Positions 1 through 8,153 of a DNA stretch of 15,180 nt are shown one piece after another. The notes below the pieces were generated by a model. That model saw nothing but the letters and a program-made list of their open reading frames with translations, did not search any database and was not told where the DNA came from. The first letter of the stretch is position 1, and every line of letters starts with the position of its first letter. Source of the DNA: an uncultured Phycisphaerales bacterium (GTDB taxonomy: Bacteria > Planctomycetota > Phycisphaerae > Sedimentisphaerales > Anaerobacaceae); NCBI GenBank assembly GCA_937868145.1, contig CALMMH010000919.1:1-15180 (forward strand), read 5' to 3'. The translations under genes and the position numbers were made by a program.

Positions 1-376
1 GCGGTTTCTTCTGCTCGACAACGCCGGCGGTTTTGAGGATCTTGACGTACTCGGCACTGCTGCAATCGGGGGAGGGCAACTCGGGTCCTTCGACCTCGAT
101 CGTGAGATTATCGATCTCCAAGGCACGGACCGCAGCCAGGCAGTGCTCGACCGTCTCAATGCTCACATCGCCCTTTTTGATGCTCGTACGACGGCTGCGT
201 TCGGCAATGCTCGGAGCAACCGCCGGAATGCGAACGGCACTGGCAACATCGGTCCGCACGAAGACGATGCCGGCGTCCTCCGGACCCTGGCGGAACGTCA
301 CCGTGGCGTCCTGGCCGCCAAAGAGGCCTTTGCCGACGAGCTTGACCTCATCCTTTATCGTTTTCTGAAGCTTCAA
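1..376 (-). CDS. lpxC: UDP-3-O-acyl-N-acetylglucosamine deacetylase (LpxC), N-terminal part
   Basis: LpxC is the zinc-dependent deacetylase that makes the committed step of lipid A synthesis in the cytosol. Only about 125 codons are present; the gene runs off the left edge. The frame has a stop at 383-385 and its only usable start is TTG at 374-376, preceded by GAAGG at 386-390 (9-base spacing). From there it reads MKLQKTIKDEVKLVGKGLFG, which fits the family's opening strand and GxGLHSG-like turn. The VEH motif places a His at residue 78, matching zinc ligand His79 of E. coli LpxC. The usual 'PE-P--DGS' segment reads PELPSPDCSS, so Cys replaces the common Gly. The start lies inside the end of lpxD (29-base overlap), suggesting coupled translation. 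In some phyla LpxC is fused to FabZ; the window cannot show whether that holds here. Identity is confident, the start less so. Confidence 0.88.
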   Translation of the reverse strand, partial: MKLQKTIKDEVKLVGKGLFGGQDATVTFRQGPEDAGIVFVRTDVASAVRIPAVAPSIAERSRRTSIKKGDVSIETVEHCLAAVRALEIDNLTIEVEGPELPSPDCSSAEYVKILKTAGVVEQKKP

Positions 377-1397
377 GTTTATCTACCTTCGCCGTTAGGC
401 GCTTGAGCTCTTGCGAAAGTTTCGGCAGACGCAGGACGTGCGCGACCACCCTCACCGCTTCTCGGACATCCAGCGCCGGCGTCCAGGCGAGTTTTTCCCC
501 GGGTCCCACATTGCTCATCACGCCGGCCTGGGCTCCGATCATCGTACCGGCGCCGATCTCGATATTATCGGCCAGCCCGACCTGCCCGGCCAGAACCACT
601 CCGTCGCCAAGACGGGAACTGCCGGCCACGCCGGCCTGGGCCGCGATCAGACAACACTTTCCAATCACGACGTTGTGTGCGACCTGCACCAGATTGTCGA
701 TCTTGGTGCCGGCGCCCACTATCGTATTGCCAAATTTCGCCCTGTCAACGCAACTGTTGGCCCCGATCTCGACGAAGTCCTCGAGAATCACCCCTCCGTT
801 GTGGGGAATTAGCCTGTGCGCCCCGTCGATGAAGGCGTAACCGAACCCAACGGACCCGATCGTGCTGTTGGCCTGGATGATCACATGATTACCCAGCACG
901 CAGCTGTGATACACTACGACGTTGGCGTCAAGGCGGCAATCCGACCCGATCCGCGTATTCTGCCCGATTTGGCATCCCGGTGCAATAGTTGTATTGGCTC
1001 CGATCTGCACACCATCGTCAATAACGACGAACGGACCGACACTGACTCCGGAGCCCAATTGGACGCCCGACCCGATCCGGGCCGACGCATCCACCCCCTC
1101 GGAGGCGGGCTTGAGCTTCGGGGCAAAGACGGTCAGCGTGGCGATCAGAGCCGCGTTGACGTCCTTGACCTGCAATTGCGGCATGGGCAACCCGTCGATG
1201 GGCTTGGCCACGATCACCGCGGCGGCGCGCGATTTGGCCAGAGCCGCCTGATGCTTGGCGTCGGTGACGAACGTCACATCGCTTTGGCCGGCAGCCTCGA
1301 TCGGCATGATCCCGTCGATCCGGCTCTCCCGACCCGCGGGCGCGCCGACCAGGGCGGCCCCGAGCTGTTCGGCTAATTCATGAATCGTGAAAATCAT
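348..1397 (-). CDS. lpxD: UDP-3-O-(3-hydroxyacyl)glucosamine N-acyltransferase LpxD
   Basis: LpxD transfers a 3-hydroxyacyl chain from acyl carrier protein to the 2-amino group of UDP-3-O-acylglucosamine, the third step of lipid A synthesis. The protein has 349 residues, the normal length. Residues 1-95 form the uridine-binding N-terminal domain (opening FTIHELAEQLGAALVG). Residues 100-310 are hexapeptide repeats of the left-handed beta helix (e.g. ARIGSGVQLGSGVSVG). The C-terminal helix is near residues 320-345 (KLSQELKRLTAKVDKLEASE). The catalytic His is His241 in VAHNVVIG, matching His239 of E. coli. ATG at 1397 has GGGAA a few bases upstream. The gene lies 25 bases after the OmpH-like gene and overlaps lpxC, so it is probably co-transcribed. 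It acts as a cytosolic homotrimer in known family members. Confidence 0.97.
   Translation of the reverse strand: MIFTIHELAEQLGAALVGAPAGRESRIDGIMPIEAAGQSDVTFVTDAKHQAALAKSRAAAVIVAKPIDGLPMPQLQVKDVNAALIATLTVFAPKLKPASEGVDASARIGSGVQLGSGVSVGPFVVIDDGVQIGANTTIAPGCQIGQNTRIGSDCRLDANVVVYHSCVLGNHVIIQANSTIGSVGFGYAFIDGAHRLIPHNGGVILEDFVEIGANSCVDRAKFGNTIVGAGTKIDNLVQVAHNVVIGKCCLIAAQAGVAGSSRLGDGVVLAGQVGLADNIEIGAGTMIGAQAGVMSNVGPGEKLAWTPALDVREAVRVVAHVLRLPKLSQELKRLTAKVDKLEASENDKG
386..390 (-). promoter_or_regulatory. Ribosome binding site supporting the TTG start of lpxC
   Basis: The minus strand reads GAAGG nine bases before TTG at 374-376. No ATG or GTG lies between the upstream in-frame stop (383-385) and the conserved protein start. 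This site therefore decides for the TTG start. It lies within the lpxD coding region. Confidence 0.45.
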
Positions 1398-1422
1398 CCG
1401 CGTTCCCGAATTGAAGTCCGCA

Positions 1423-2022
1423 TCAAGGTTTCAACGTCTCATCGGCGTCCAGCCGGGCGGTGACCTCGACGGTCAGATCGACGCATCCGCCGGCGTACAG
1501 GACTTTGTGCATGTACAGCGTGGTCATCAGCTCGTCGCTGGGGACCGGGAATTCCGGTTCGGTCCTCTCCAGGACCATGTCCAAGCCCTTCTCCTGGGCC
1601 AGATTCTTGGTCGCCTTGGCGAACGCCTGGTAGAGGTCTTCGAGCCACTTCTTATCCTCCAGCATGGATTGCTGTTTGAGGAACTCCTGCTGGCTCTGGG
1701 CCTTGGCCCGCTTTTCCAACACGACCTGCAACTGCTGCGTGTAGTCGGGGGTTCCTTGCTTGAGAGCCTTGAGTTCGGCCTCTTCGCCTTCGACATCCTT
1801 CCTCAGACCGTCCAGTTGCGTCCTGGCGTAGGACTGCCGGGCCATGGCTCCTGCGCTGTATTGCTTGTGCTTGCTGGAGGCCTTGAACACCTCCCGCATG
1901 CTGACGACGCCAACCTTCGGCGTCGGGCCCGTCGCCGGGGACGCCGCATGTCCGTACTCCATCACAGCCAGGGACAGCATCACGCATACCAAGAACCCAC
2001 CTACCGCCATCTTGCCGTTCAT
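1423..2022 (-). CDS. OmpH/Skp-family periplasmic chaperone
   Basis: This 199-residue protein fits the OmpH/Skp family, which holds unfolded outer-membrane proteins in the periplasm on their way to the BAM complex. Residues 1-26 form a Sec signal peptide with a hydrophobic core (GGFLVCVMLSLAVM) and likely cleavage near GHA-A. The mature part opens with PKVGVVSMREVF, the usual first strand (normally G-V-D---VF). Residues about 55-155 are highly charged and Gln-rich, as expected for the coiled-coil tentacles. The last strand includes LAQEKGLDMVLER and a tail with DLTVEVTARLDA. ATG at 2022 follows AAAGGG. Its place between bamA and lpxD is the classic location for skp/ompH in Gram-negatives. Sequence identity in this family is always low, so the call rests on architecture plus context. 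Confidence 0.88.
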   Translation of the reverse strand: MNGKMAVGGFLVCVMLSLAVMEYGHAASPATGPTPKVGVVSMREVFKASSKHKQYSAGAMARQSYARTQLDGLRKDVEGEEAELKALKQGTPDYTQQLQVVLEKRAKAQSQQEFLKQQSMLEDKKWLEDLYQAFAKATKNLAQEKGLDMVLERTEPEFPVPSDELMTTLYMHKVLYAGGCVDLTVEVTARLDADETLKP

Positions 2023-2082
2023 AAAAACCCTTTCTCGTATTCTCCAAAGCCAAGTTTCTGATGAATAGGATCCGCTCCACCG

Positions 2083-4251
2083 TTAGAACATGCCGCCGCC
2101 GGAGAAGCTGAAGACCTGCGTCTCGTCCTCGTCGTCTTTGAGCAGCGGAGCGGCGATCTCGAACCGGATCGGCGTGTTGCCGAAGATCTGCGGGACCTTG
2201 ATCTCCAGGCCGGTGCCGATCGAGACACGGTAGCTGCCCGTGTCGATCGTGCCGCTGTCCGTGAACAACAGCAGACCGAAGTTCTCGCCGACCAGCGGGA
2301 CCGTGACTTCCGCCCCGGCCAGGAAGACCCAGTCGCTTCCGACCGGGTCCTTCCGTTCGGGATTCGCCACGTTGGTCTGCCAGCCGCGAGTGCTCACGCC
2401 GCGATACTCGAAGCCGCGGATGCCGTAGCGACTGGTGCCGCCGGCGTAGAACTTCTCGAACGGCGGCGCTTCCCCGACGATGGTGCCGCTGAGCAGCTTG
2501 CCCGCCAGAATCGTTTTTCGGCCGAGCACATCCTCGTGCAGAGTGAAATAGCGGGTGTAGCTGCCTTCCAGGATTCCGAAGGCGTCGTCGCCGGTCACCT
2601 GCTCGTAGAAGCCGTTGATGCTCTGGCCCTGGCTGGGATCGTAGATGTCGTCCACGCCGCTGAACCCGACGCCGAACCGGACGCCGAACAATTGGGTGTC
2701 GCCGTGGAAATCCCGGATCTCCTGCGGAGCGTCATAATCCAGATCGTGGACCCCGACGTTCTCCGCCCGAAAGCCGATGCTTCGCCGCCATTGTTCGTCC
2801 AGGCGTTCTTCAAATCCGAAGGCGCCCTTGAGCCTTTTTTCGTCGTAGCTTTCGCGGAACCGCTTCCAGCTCTGGCCCAGGGTGTTGAACGTGATGGGCT
2901 CGTCGCGCCAGTAGGGATCGGAGAAGCTGGCGGAGTACTGGCTATACCGGGTGCCGGGCTCAAGCCGAACGCTGAACCGCTCTCCGGCCCCGCGGAACGT
3001 CCGCCACGGCGTGAACCATTCGCCGAAGTTCTCCGGCACGTCTGTGATGTCGAAGTTCTGCTGCTGATAGATGAGCTGGCCCATCACGCCGTTGTCGCTG
3101 CTGAACCCGACGCCGGGGCGGATCATTCCGGTCATGCCCTCCTCGAGGTCGATGCGGACGTCCTTGCGGTTCGGGTCTCCGTCTTCCGGGGGAACCGGGC
3201 GAATCAGGACCTGGTCGGCGCTGGCGGCCCGCTGCGAGTACTTCTCGAGACGTCCGTTGCCTTCTTTCGGGGCGACCTTGGCGTTGTAAAGTTCCCCGGG
3301 GGTGAAATCGTATTCGTCCAGAACCCGCCGGACCACCTTGTCCTTGGTGGTCTCGTTGCCCGTGATGTCGATGCGGCCGATGCGGAACTGGCGGCCCTCC
3401 TTGATTTCGATCGATACGTGGACGAGATACTCCTCCACCTCGGGAGTGAACTTCACGCTCTGGCGAACCTCGGCGTCGACGTACCCGATCTCGCGGTACC
3501 GCTGCTCGATCTTGCGGGCGTCCCGGTCGGCGACGGCCTTGAGATAGACCTCGCCCTCGTGCAGCTCGAGATCCGCGCGCAACTGCTCCTCGGTGAAGTG
3601 CGTGTTGCCGTTGAAGCTGATCTGGGCCACGTGATACAGCGGTCCCTCCTCGATGACGAACGTCACATCCATCCGCTCGCCGTCGCCGGTCAGCTCGTTG
3701 TGGGCCTCGATCTTGTAGTTGAGATATCCCTGGCCGTAGTAGAACTCGCGGAGCCGGTCGACGTCCTCTTCGATCGCTTCTTCCGTGAAGTAGAACGGCC
3801 AGAGCAGCCACTTCTTTTCCTTGATCTTGATCACCTGGCGGAGGGTGCCGTCGCCGAACGTGTCGTTGCCCTCGAACTCGATGCTGCCGATCTGGACGCG
3901 GGGGCCCTCTTCGATGCGATACAGCAGATGGCCGTCGGCGAGTTGGTCCCTGTCCAGCGAGACCTCGGCCGAGGAGTAGCCGACCTTGCGGTAGACCTCC
4001 ACGATGGTCAGCCGCCCGCCCTCGGCCAGGAACGGATCCAGGCGGTCGCCGAGCTCGAAGCCCAGCCGCTCGCGCAGGACGTGGCCCTTGAACTTCTCGT
4101 TGCCCTCGAACTCGATCGATTTGATGATCCCAGGGGATTGTGGATTTTTGATCGTGGATTGTTGATTGGGATCGCTTGTCTGGGCTGCGCTGCCAGCGCC
4201 GGCTGACCCGACCAGGCACAACACAAGAAGAATGAAGGTAGCGTCCTGCAT
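2083..4251 (-). CDS. bamA: Outer membrane protein assembly factor BamA
   Basis: BamA is the Omp85-family core of the beta-barrel assembly machine in the outer membrane. The protein has 722 residues, shorter than the roughly 800 of E. coli. Residues 1-23 are a signal peptide. Residues 25-42 form a polar linker encoded by a small repeat (4136-4171). I see four POTRA units, each opening with an I-x-F/I-x-GN-like strand: about 43-117 (SIEFEGNEKF), 118-203 (SIEFEGNDTF), 204-290 (ISFNGNTHF) and 291-370 (IDITGNETT). The barrel runs from about 372 to the end. The conserved loop-6 motif appears as YGIRGFEYRG (usually VRGF/Y). The protein ends in FSFSGGGMF with a terminal Phe, as required of outer-membrane barrels. 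It starts 21 bases after dnaB with only a weak GGATGA-type ribosome site. The next gene is the OmpH/Skp-like chaperone that feeds it. Confidence 0.95.
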   Translation of the reverse strand: MQDATFILLVLCLVGSAGAGSAAQTSDPNQQSTIKNPQSPGIIKSIEFEGNEKFKGHVLRERLGFELGDRLDPFLAEGGRLTIVEVYRKVGYSSAEVSLDRDQLADGHLLYRIEEGPRVQIGSIEFEGNDTFGDGTLRQVIKIKEKKWLLWPFYFTEEAIEEDVDRLREFYYGQGYLNYKIEAHNELTGDGERMDVTFVIEEGPLYHVAQISFNGNTHFTEEQLRADLELHEGEVYLKAVADRDARKIEQRYREIGYVDAEVRQSVKFTPEVEEYLVHVSIEIKEGRQFRIGRIDITGNETTKDKVVRRVLDEYDFTPGELYNAKVAPKEGNGRLEKYSQRAASADQVLIRPVPPEDGDPNRKDVRIDLEEGMTGMIRPGVGFSSDNGVMGQLIYQQQNFDITDVPENFGEWFTPWRTFRGAGERFSVRLEPGTRYSQYSASFSDPYWRDEPITFNTLGQSWKRFRESYDEKRLKGAFGFEERLDEQWRRSIGFRAENVGVHDLDYDAPQEIRDFHGDTQLFGVRFGVGFSGVDDIYDPSQGQSINGFYEQVTGDDAFGILEGSYTRYFTLHEDVLGRKTILAGKLLSGTIVGEAPPFEKFYAGGTSRYGIRGFEYRGVSTRGWQTNVANPERKDPVGSDWVFLAGAEVTVPLVGENFGLLLFTDSGTIDTGSYRVSIGTGLEIKVPQIFGNTPIRFEIAAPLLKDDEDETQVFSFSGGGMF
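4136..4171. repeat. Short imperfect tandem repeat inside bamA
   Basis: The plus strand repeats GGATTG/TTGATTG-type words (gattgtggatttttgatc, then gtggattgttgattgg). It is visibly more AT-rich than its surroundings. In bamA it encodes the polar stretch DPNQQSTIKNPQSPG between signal peptide and first POTRA. A related word, ATTGTTGAT on the minus strand, recurs at 4265-4273 in the dnaB-bamA gap, in the opposite orientation. It looks like a minisatellite captured in frame. Confidence 0.6.
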
Positions 4252-4272
4252 AGTTCAATCATCCATCAACAA

Positions 4273-5748
<1,476 letters not shown>

Positions 5749-5754
5749 TGCAAG

Positions 5755-5759
5755 CCTCT
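5755..5759 (-). promoter_or_regulatory. Ribosome binding site favouring the GTG start of dnaB
   Basis: The minus strand reads AGAGG with six bases before GTG at 5746-5748. The alternative TTG at 5764-5766 has no comparable purine motif upstream. The out-of-frame ATG at 5768-5770 cannot start this protein. Confidence 0.5.
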
Positions 5760-5869
5760 GATCCAACCATGCCCATTGAAACTATCGCGCCATCCGCAGG
5801 CCCGAACCCGATACACAGGAGCGTTTCGGCGCAGGACACCCCCGGCATAGCACGGTAAAACAGTGAGGC

Positions 5870-5898
5870 ATTGTACCGAGCCCGGGCCGCCGCGTCTA
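5870..5898 (-). promoter_or_regulatory. Candidate sigma70-type promoter of the dnaB-bamA-lpx gene line
   Basis: The minus strand has TAGACG (5893-5898), a 17-base spacer and TACAAT (5870-5875). This gives four and five matches out of six to the bacterial -35 and -10 consensus at ideal spacing. A start near 5863 would leave a leader of about 115 bases before dnaB. It sits immediately downstream of the 9-bp repeat hairpin at 5901-5957. It is found by eye and is only a candidate. Confidence 0.4.
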
Positions 5899-5900
5899 CA

Positions 5901-5957
5901 GTCCTATTCGTCCTATTGGTCCGACAGGTCTTATGGGACGAATAGGACCAATAGGAC
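5901..5957. repeat. 9-bp-unit repeat forming a large imperfect hairpin
   Basis: The left arm (5901-5922) and right arm (5936-5957) are each built from the unit TCCTATTSG. They are in inverse orientation and 20 of 22 positions are complementary. The 13-base loop (5923-5935) contains a decayed unit. The hairpin lies in the 230-base gap between the S9 peptidase stop and dnaB. No T-run follows it on either strand, so it is not a textbook intrinsic terminator, although it could still hinder read-through from the peptidase gene. I read it as a minisatellite with one inverted half. Confidence 0.75.
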
Positions 5958-5978
5958 AGATCGGACGCGGGACCCCCC

Positions 5979-8063
5979 TTACGGCTTCTTGAGCCACTGG
6001 TCGAGCCAGCCGAAGACTGTTTCGTGCCACAGGATCGAGTTGTGCGGCTTGAGGACCCAATGATTCTCGTCCGGGAAGTACAGAAGCTTGCTCGGAATGC
6101 CGCGACGCTGCAACGCGTTGAACGTGCCCAGGCCCTGCGTCTCGGGAACGCGGAAATCCTGCCCGCCGTGGATGACCAGCATGGGCGTCTTCCACCGGTC
6201 AACGAAACGAACGGGGTTCTGCTCTTCGTATCCGACGGGGTTGTCCCACGGCGTGCCCTTGTGTTCCCACTCGGCGAACCACAGCTCTTCCGTGTCGAAG
6301 TAGGACATCCGCTCGTCGATGCTGCCGTCGTGATTGACCAGGCAACGGAAGCGGTCCGGCCACTGACCTGCGATCCAGTTGATCATGTACCCGCCGTAGG
6401 AGGCGCCCAGAGCGCCGATGCGGTCGCCGTCCATCCAGGGATAGCGTTCCAACGCGGCAGCCAGTCCTTTTTGCAGGTCCACGAGCGGCTTGCCGCCCCA
6501 ATCGCCGCCGATGGCGTCGGTGAACGCCTGGCCGTAACCGGTGGAGCCGTGGAAGTCCACCATCACCACCGCATAGCCGGCCCCGGCGTACGTCTGCGGA
6601 TTCCATCGGTAATGGAACACGTTGCCGAACGAGCCCTGCGGCCCGCCGTGGATCAGAAACGCGACCGGATACCGTTTGGCCGGATCGAAGTCCGCCGGCT
6701 TGACCATGTAAGCATACACGGTCTCGTCGTTCCAGCCGAGGAAGCTGAACTGCTCAGAGTCGCCCATGCGGGTCGCTGCGACCTTTGCCGCGTTGAGATT
6801 CGTCAGTTGCCGGACGCTACCTTGCCCTGGCCGCTGCCAGGCGGTCGTCGACGTATGATAGAGCTCGGCGGGACGACTGAGCGTGCTCAACGCGTAGACG
6901 ATCTGATCGTTCACGATGTCGAAGCTGTGGACGGTCCCTTCCTTGATGATCGTTCGCGCCTTGCCGTCCTTGACATCGATGGCGAACAGGGACTCTTGTC
7001 CCGTGTTCCCCGCGGCGGCGAAGATCTGCGAGCCGTCGGCGGACCAAACAATGGACGAAGCGCTGCGGTCCCAGTTCTCCGCGAGCAGACGCTTGCGGCC
7101 CTGCGGCCACTCCTGCAGCACAATGCGGAACTGGTCCGCTTCGTAGCCGGGCCGGGCCATCGCCAGGTAGGCGAGCGTCTTGCCGTCCGGCGAGAAAGCC
7201 GGATAGGAATCCCAAGCCTGATTGTCTTGCGTCAGGCACTTGGGCGACTGCGAACCATCGACCGGGGCATAGTACAAATCGAAGTCCGTCGACCAGGCCT
7301 CCTCGCGGCCGACATCCTTCGTGGAGAAGACGATCCCCTTGCTGTCGGGCGTAAACGCGATCTCCTCGGGCCCGCCGAAGGGATACGACGGGGTGTCCGC
7401 GGCCATGCCGCGCATCACGTCGACGGCCCGGCCGCCGGCGACAGGCTTGACGAACACGTGCGACCACCGGCCGTCCTCCCACACGTCCCAGTGCCGCACG
7501 AAGAGACGATCATAAACCAACCCGGAGGACTTGGCCTTCTCTCGCTGGTCGAGTCTCTTCTTCGTCTCGGCCGCGTTGGCGTCCGGGAAAACCTCCATCG
7601 TGTAGGCGACGTACGCTCCGTCCGGCGAGACGTGCAAATTGCCCGCATCCAGGGGTTCCTCGGTCACCTGCTGAGCCTCGCCGCCGTCGACCGCGATCTT
7701 CCACACCTGAGACGATCCCGACCGGCTCGACAGGAACCACAAGGTCCGGCCGTTCGGCGACCATCGCGGATTGGAATCGGCTTCCGGCGATGCCGTGAGC
7801 CGGCGCGGATCGCCGCCGGTCGTGGGGACAAGCCACAGGTCGGTCCGCCCTCGATTGGCCTCCAGATCGGTTTCGCGGACGACGAAGGCGACCAGCCGAC
7901 CGTCCGGCGAGACCTGAGGATCCGAGATCCGGTCCATCGCCAGCATGTCAAGAACCGAGAAAGGATGCGTCTGCTGCGCGCCGGCAGCGAGACCGGAGAA
8001 AACAAGAACGCAGAAGACGACGGATCGTCGGACAAACACGGCTCTCGTGGACTCAAGTCGCAT
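5979..8063 (-). CDS. Secreted S9-family serine peptidase (prolyl oligopeptidase / DPP-like)
   Basis: This 694-residue protein is an S9-family (prolyl oligopeptidase clan) peptidase that would cleave short peptides. ATG at 8061-8063 follows AAGGAG at six bases. It gives a clean Sec signal peptide at residues 1-30 (VRRSVVFCVLVFSGLAAGAQ), so longer upstream starts are rejected. The mature protein begins HPFSVLDMLAMDRISDPQVS, as in acylaminoacyl-peptidase/DPP5-like enzymes. Residues about 40-430 hold WD40-like propeller blades with repeated SPDG/SPNG/TPDS turns. The alpha/beta-hydrolase domain follows, with HGGP (about 472-475), nucleophile Ser555 in GASYGGYM, Asp636 in HGGQDF and His668 in DENHW. 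The triad is complete. No lipobox or membrane anchor is seen, so it is probably periplasmic or exported. It lies 90 bases after the histidine kinase gene and may be co-transcribed. Exact substrate preference (dipeptidyl, acylaminoacyl or other) cannot be told. Confidence 0.93.
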   Translation of the reverse strand: MRLESTRAVFVRRSVVFCVLVFSGLAAGAQQTHPFSVLDMLAMDRISDPQVSPDGRLVAFVVRETDLEANRGRTDLWLVPTTGGDPRRLTASPEADSNPRWSPNGRTLWFLSSRSGSSQVWKIAVDGGEAQQVTEEPLDAGNLHVSPDGAYVAYTMEVFPDANAAETKKRLDQREKAKSSGLVYDRLFVRHWDVWEDGRWSHVFVKPVAGGRAVDVMRGMAADTPSYPFGGPEEIAFTPDSKGIVFSTKDVGREEAWSTDFDLYYAPVDGSQSPKCLTQDNQAWDSYPAFSPDGKTLAYLAMARPGYEADQFRIVLQEWPQGRKRLLAENWDRSASSIVWSADGSQIFAAAGNTGQESLFAIDVKDGKARTIIKEGTVHSFDIVNDQIVYALSTLSRPAELYHTSTTAWQRPGQGSVRQLTNLNAAKVAATRMGDSEQFSFLGWNDETVYAYMVKPADFDPAKRYPVAFLIHGGPQGSFGNVFHYRWNPQTYAGAGYAVVMVDFHGSTGYGQAFTDAIGGDWGGKPLVDLQKGLAAALERYPWMDGDRIGALGASYGGYMINWIAGQWPDRFRCLVNHDGSIDERMSYFDTEELWFAEWEHKGTPWDNPVGYEEQNPVRFVDRWKTPMLVIHGGQDFRVPETQGLGTFNALQRRGIPSKLLYFPDENHWVLKPHNSILWHETVFGWLDQWLKKP

Positions 8064-8069
8064 GGAATT

Positions 8070-8075
8070 CTCCTT
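8070..8075 (-). promoter_or_regulatory. Strong ribosome binding site of the S9 peptidase gene
   Basis: The minus strand has AAGGAG six bases before ATG 8061-8063. It fixes the start at the signal peptide and rules out the in-frame upstream codon at 8132, which would add 23 residues ahead of the signal sequence. Confidence 0.75.
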
Positions 8076-8116
8076 GGAAAGTGTCTTGAGGTCGCCACGG
8101 TCGGGCGGCGTCCCCC

Positions 8117-8148
8117 ACTTCAAACTTCTCACTTCAAACTTCTCACTT
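8117..8148. repeat. 14-bp tandem repeat, 2.3 copies
   Basis: ACTTCAAACTTCTC occurs exactly twice in a row (8117-8130, 8131-8144), followed by ACTT. It fills most of the space between the histidine kinase stop (8154-8156) and the leader of the peptidase gene. No hairpin or T-run accompanies it. It looks like a minisatellite with no protein-coding role. Confidence 0.85.
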
Positions 8149-8153
8149 GGCTC

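Noticed and set aside
2536..4206. 556-codon plus-strand open frame opposite bamA
   Set aside because: Antisense shadow with repetitive Ala/Leu/Val/Asp composition typical of a mirrored GC-rich gene.
8117..8148. Possible CRISPR-like repeat
   Set aside because: Copies are directly abutting with no spacers and only 2.3 units.
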